In this document: piece after piece, positions 7,414-7,538 of the stretch
Layout of the letters: each line of letters begins with the position of its first letter
Numbering within the stretch: position 1 is the stretch's first letter
Position numbers and translations under genes: made by a program
Assembly (NCBI GenBank): GCA_002730985.1
Contig: PCBP01000027.1
Coordinates: 1-7,538, forward strand
Reading direction: 5' to 3'
DNA: 7,538 nt
DNA from: Flavobacteriales bacterium
Lineage (GTDB): Bacteria; Bacteroidota; Bacteroidia; Flavobacteriales; BACL11
The notes under the pieces: model-generated
Databases searched by the model: none
What the model was told of the DNA's origin: nothing
Seen by the model: the letters and a program-made list of their open reading frames with translations, nothing else

Positions 7414-7538
7414 TTATTGAAGAATCAGTTTCTTATTAACCACACCATTGTTTGTTGTAATCTCTAAGAAGTAAACTCCTTTAGTGTAAGTAGCTAAATC
7501 AATTGATTTAGTGTACTCTCCAACAAATTGTTGTAAGT
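7414..7538 (-). CDS. C-terminal end of a secreted protein with a type A T9SS sorting domain (partial)
   Basis: Only the last 40 codons plus the TAA stop (7414-7416) are inside the window; the gene continues beyond the right edge, so the start and main domain are unseen. The visible residues read LQQFVGEYTKSIDL, then ATYTKGVYFLEITTNN, then GVVNKKLILQ. The pattern of a Leu-x-x-(Y/L)xxGxY(F/L)(L/V) strand, a turn with Asn-Gly, and a terminal KK(L/I)IL is the type A Por secretion-system C-terminal domain (TIGR04183-like). Such tails direct cargo through the type IX secretion system across the outer membrane and are usually removed during attachment or release. The cargo function cannot be told from this piece. 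It converges on kdsA and shares the hairpin with it, so it is a separate transcription unit. Confidence 0.85.
   Translation of the reverse strand, partial: LQQFVGEYTKSIDLATYTKGVYFLEITTNNGVVNKKLILQ

Noticed and set aside
7494..7511. 18-bp perfect palindrome CTAAATCAATTGATTTAG
   Set aside because: It lies inside the coding sequence of the T9SS tail (codons for Lys-Ser-Ile-Asp-Leu) and is almost entirely AT. Without a second copy or a promoter nearby it is best explained as chance in AT-rich codons rather than an operator.
1..7538. Defence system, mobile element, CRISPR array or integrated phage
   Set aside because: All genes are housekeeping or envelope genes in one tight co-oriented run; no transposase, integrase, direct-repeat array, tRNA or terminal inverted repeats were seen.

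Overview
The window is AT-rich chromosomal DNA from a Gram-negative member of the Bacteroidota, most likely Flavobacteriales or a relative. Four things point there: the C-terminal tail of a type IX secretion cargo at the right edge; a two-gene unit of a lipoprotein and an outer-membrane protein that looks specific to this phylum; kdsA for lipopolysaccharide Kdo; and starts that lack a clear Shine-Dalgarno sequence and use TAATG or ATGA junctions. The genus cannot be fixed from the sequence.

Layout. Six plus-strand genes fill positions 40-7334 almost without gaps: an acetyl-CoA acetyltransferase (thiolase), an SH3b-NlpC/P60 cysteine peptidase without a signal peptide, the AAA+ ATPase RarA, a 673-residue lipoprotein of unknown function, a DUF5723-type predicted outer-membrane beta-barrel protein, and KdsA. 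The junctions are 1-nt overlap, 1-nt gap, 14-nt gap, 4-nt (or 1-nt) overlap and 1-nt gap, so the genes are probably co-transcribed and partly translationally coupled. The one wider junction, before the lipoprotein, holds a perfect match to the Bacteroidota -7 promoter element (TAnnTTTG) and may start a sub-operon for the three envelope genes. A strong hairpin follows kdsA. Beyond it the 3' end of a convergent minus-strand gene encodes a type A T9SS sorting domain.

How the genes fit together. The operon does not describe one pathway. The thiolase is central carbon or acyl-CoA metabolism, the peptidase probably recycles peptidoglycan peptides in the cytoplasm, RarA acts at stalled replication forks, and KdsA makes Kdo-8-phosphate for the LPS inner core. 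The only pair that looks like a dedicated functional unit is the lipoprotein and the DUF5723 protein, both exported and translationally coupled; their role is unknown.

No mobile element, CRISPR array, defence system, tRNA or rRNA was seen. Most of the window is ordinary core genome; the uncharacterised part is 3270-6520.
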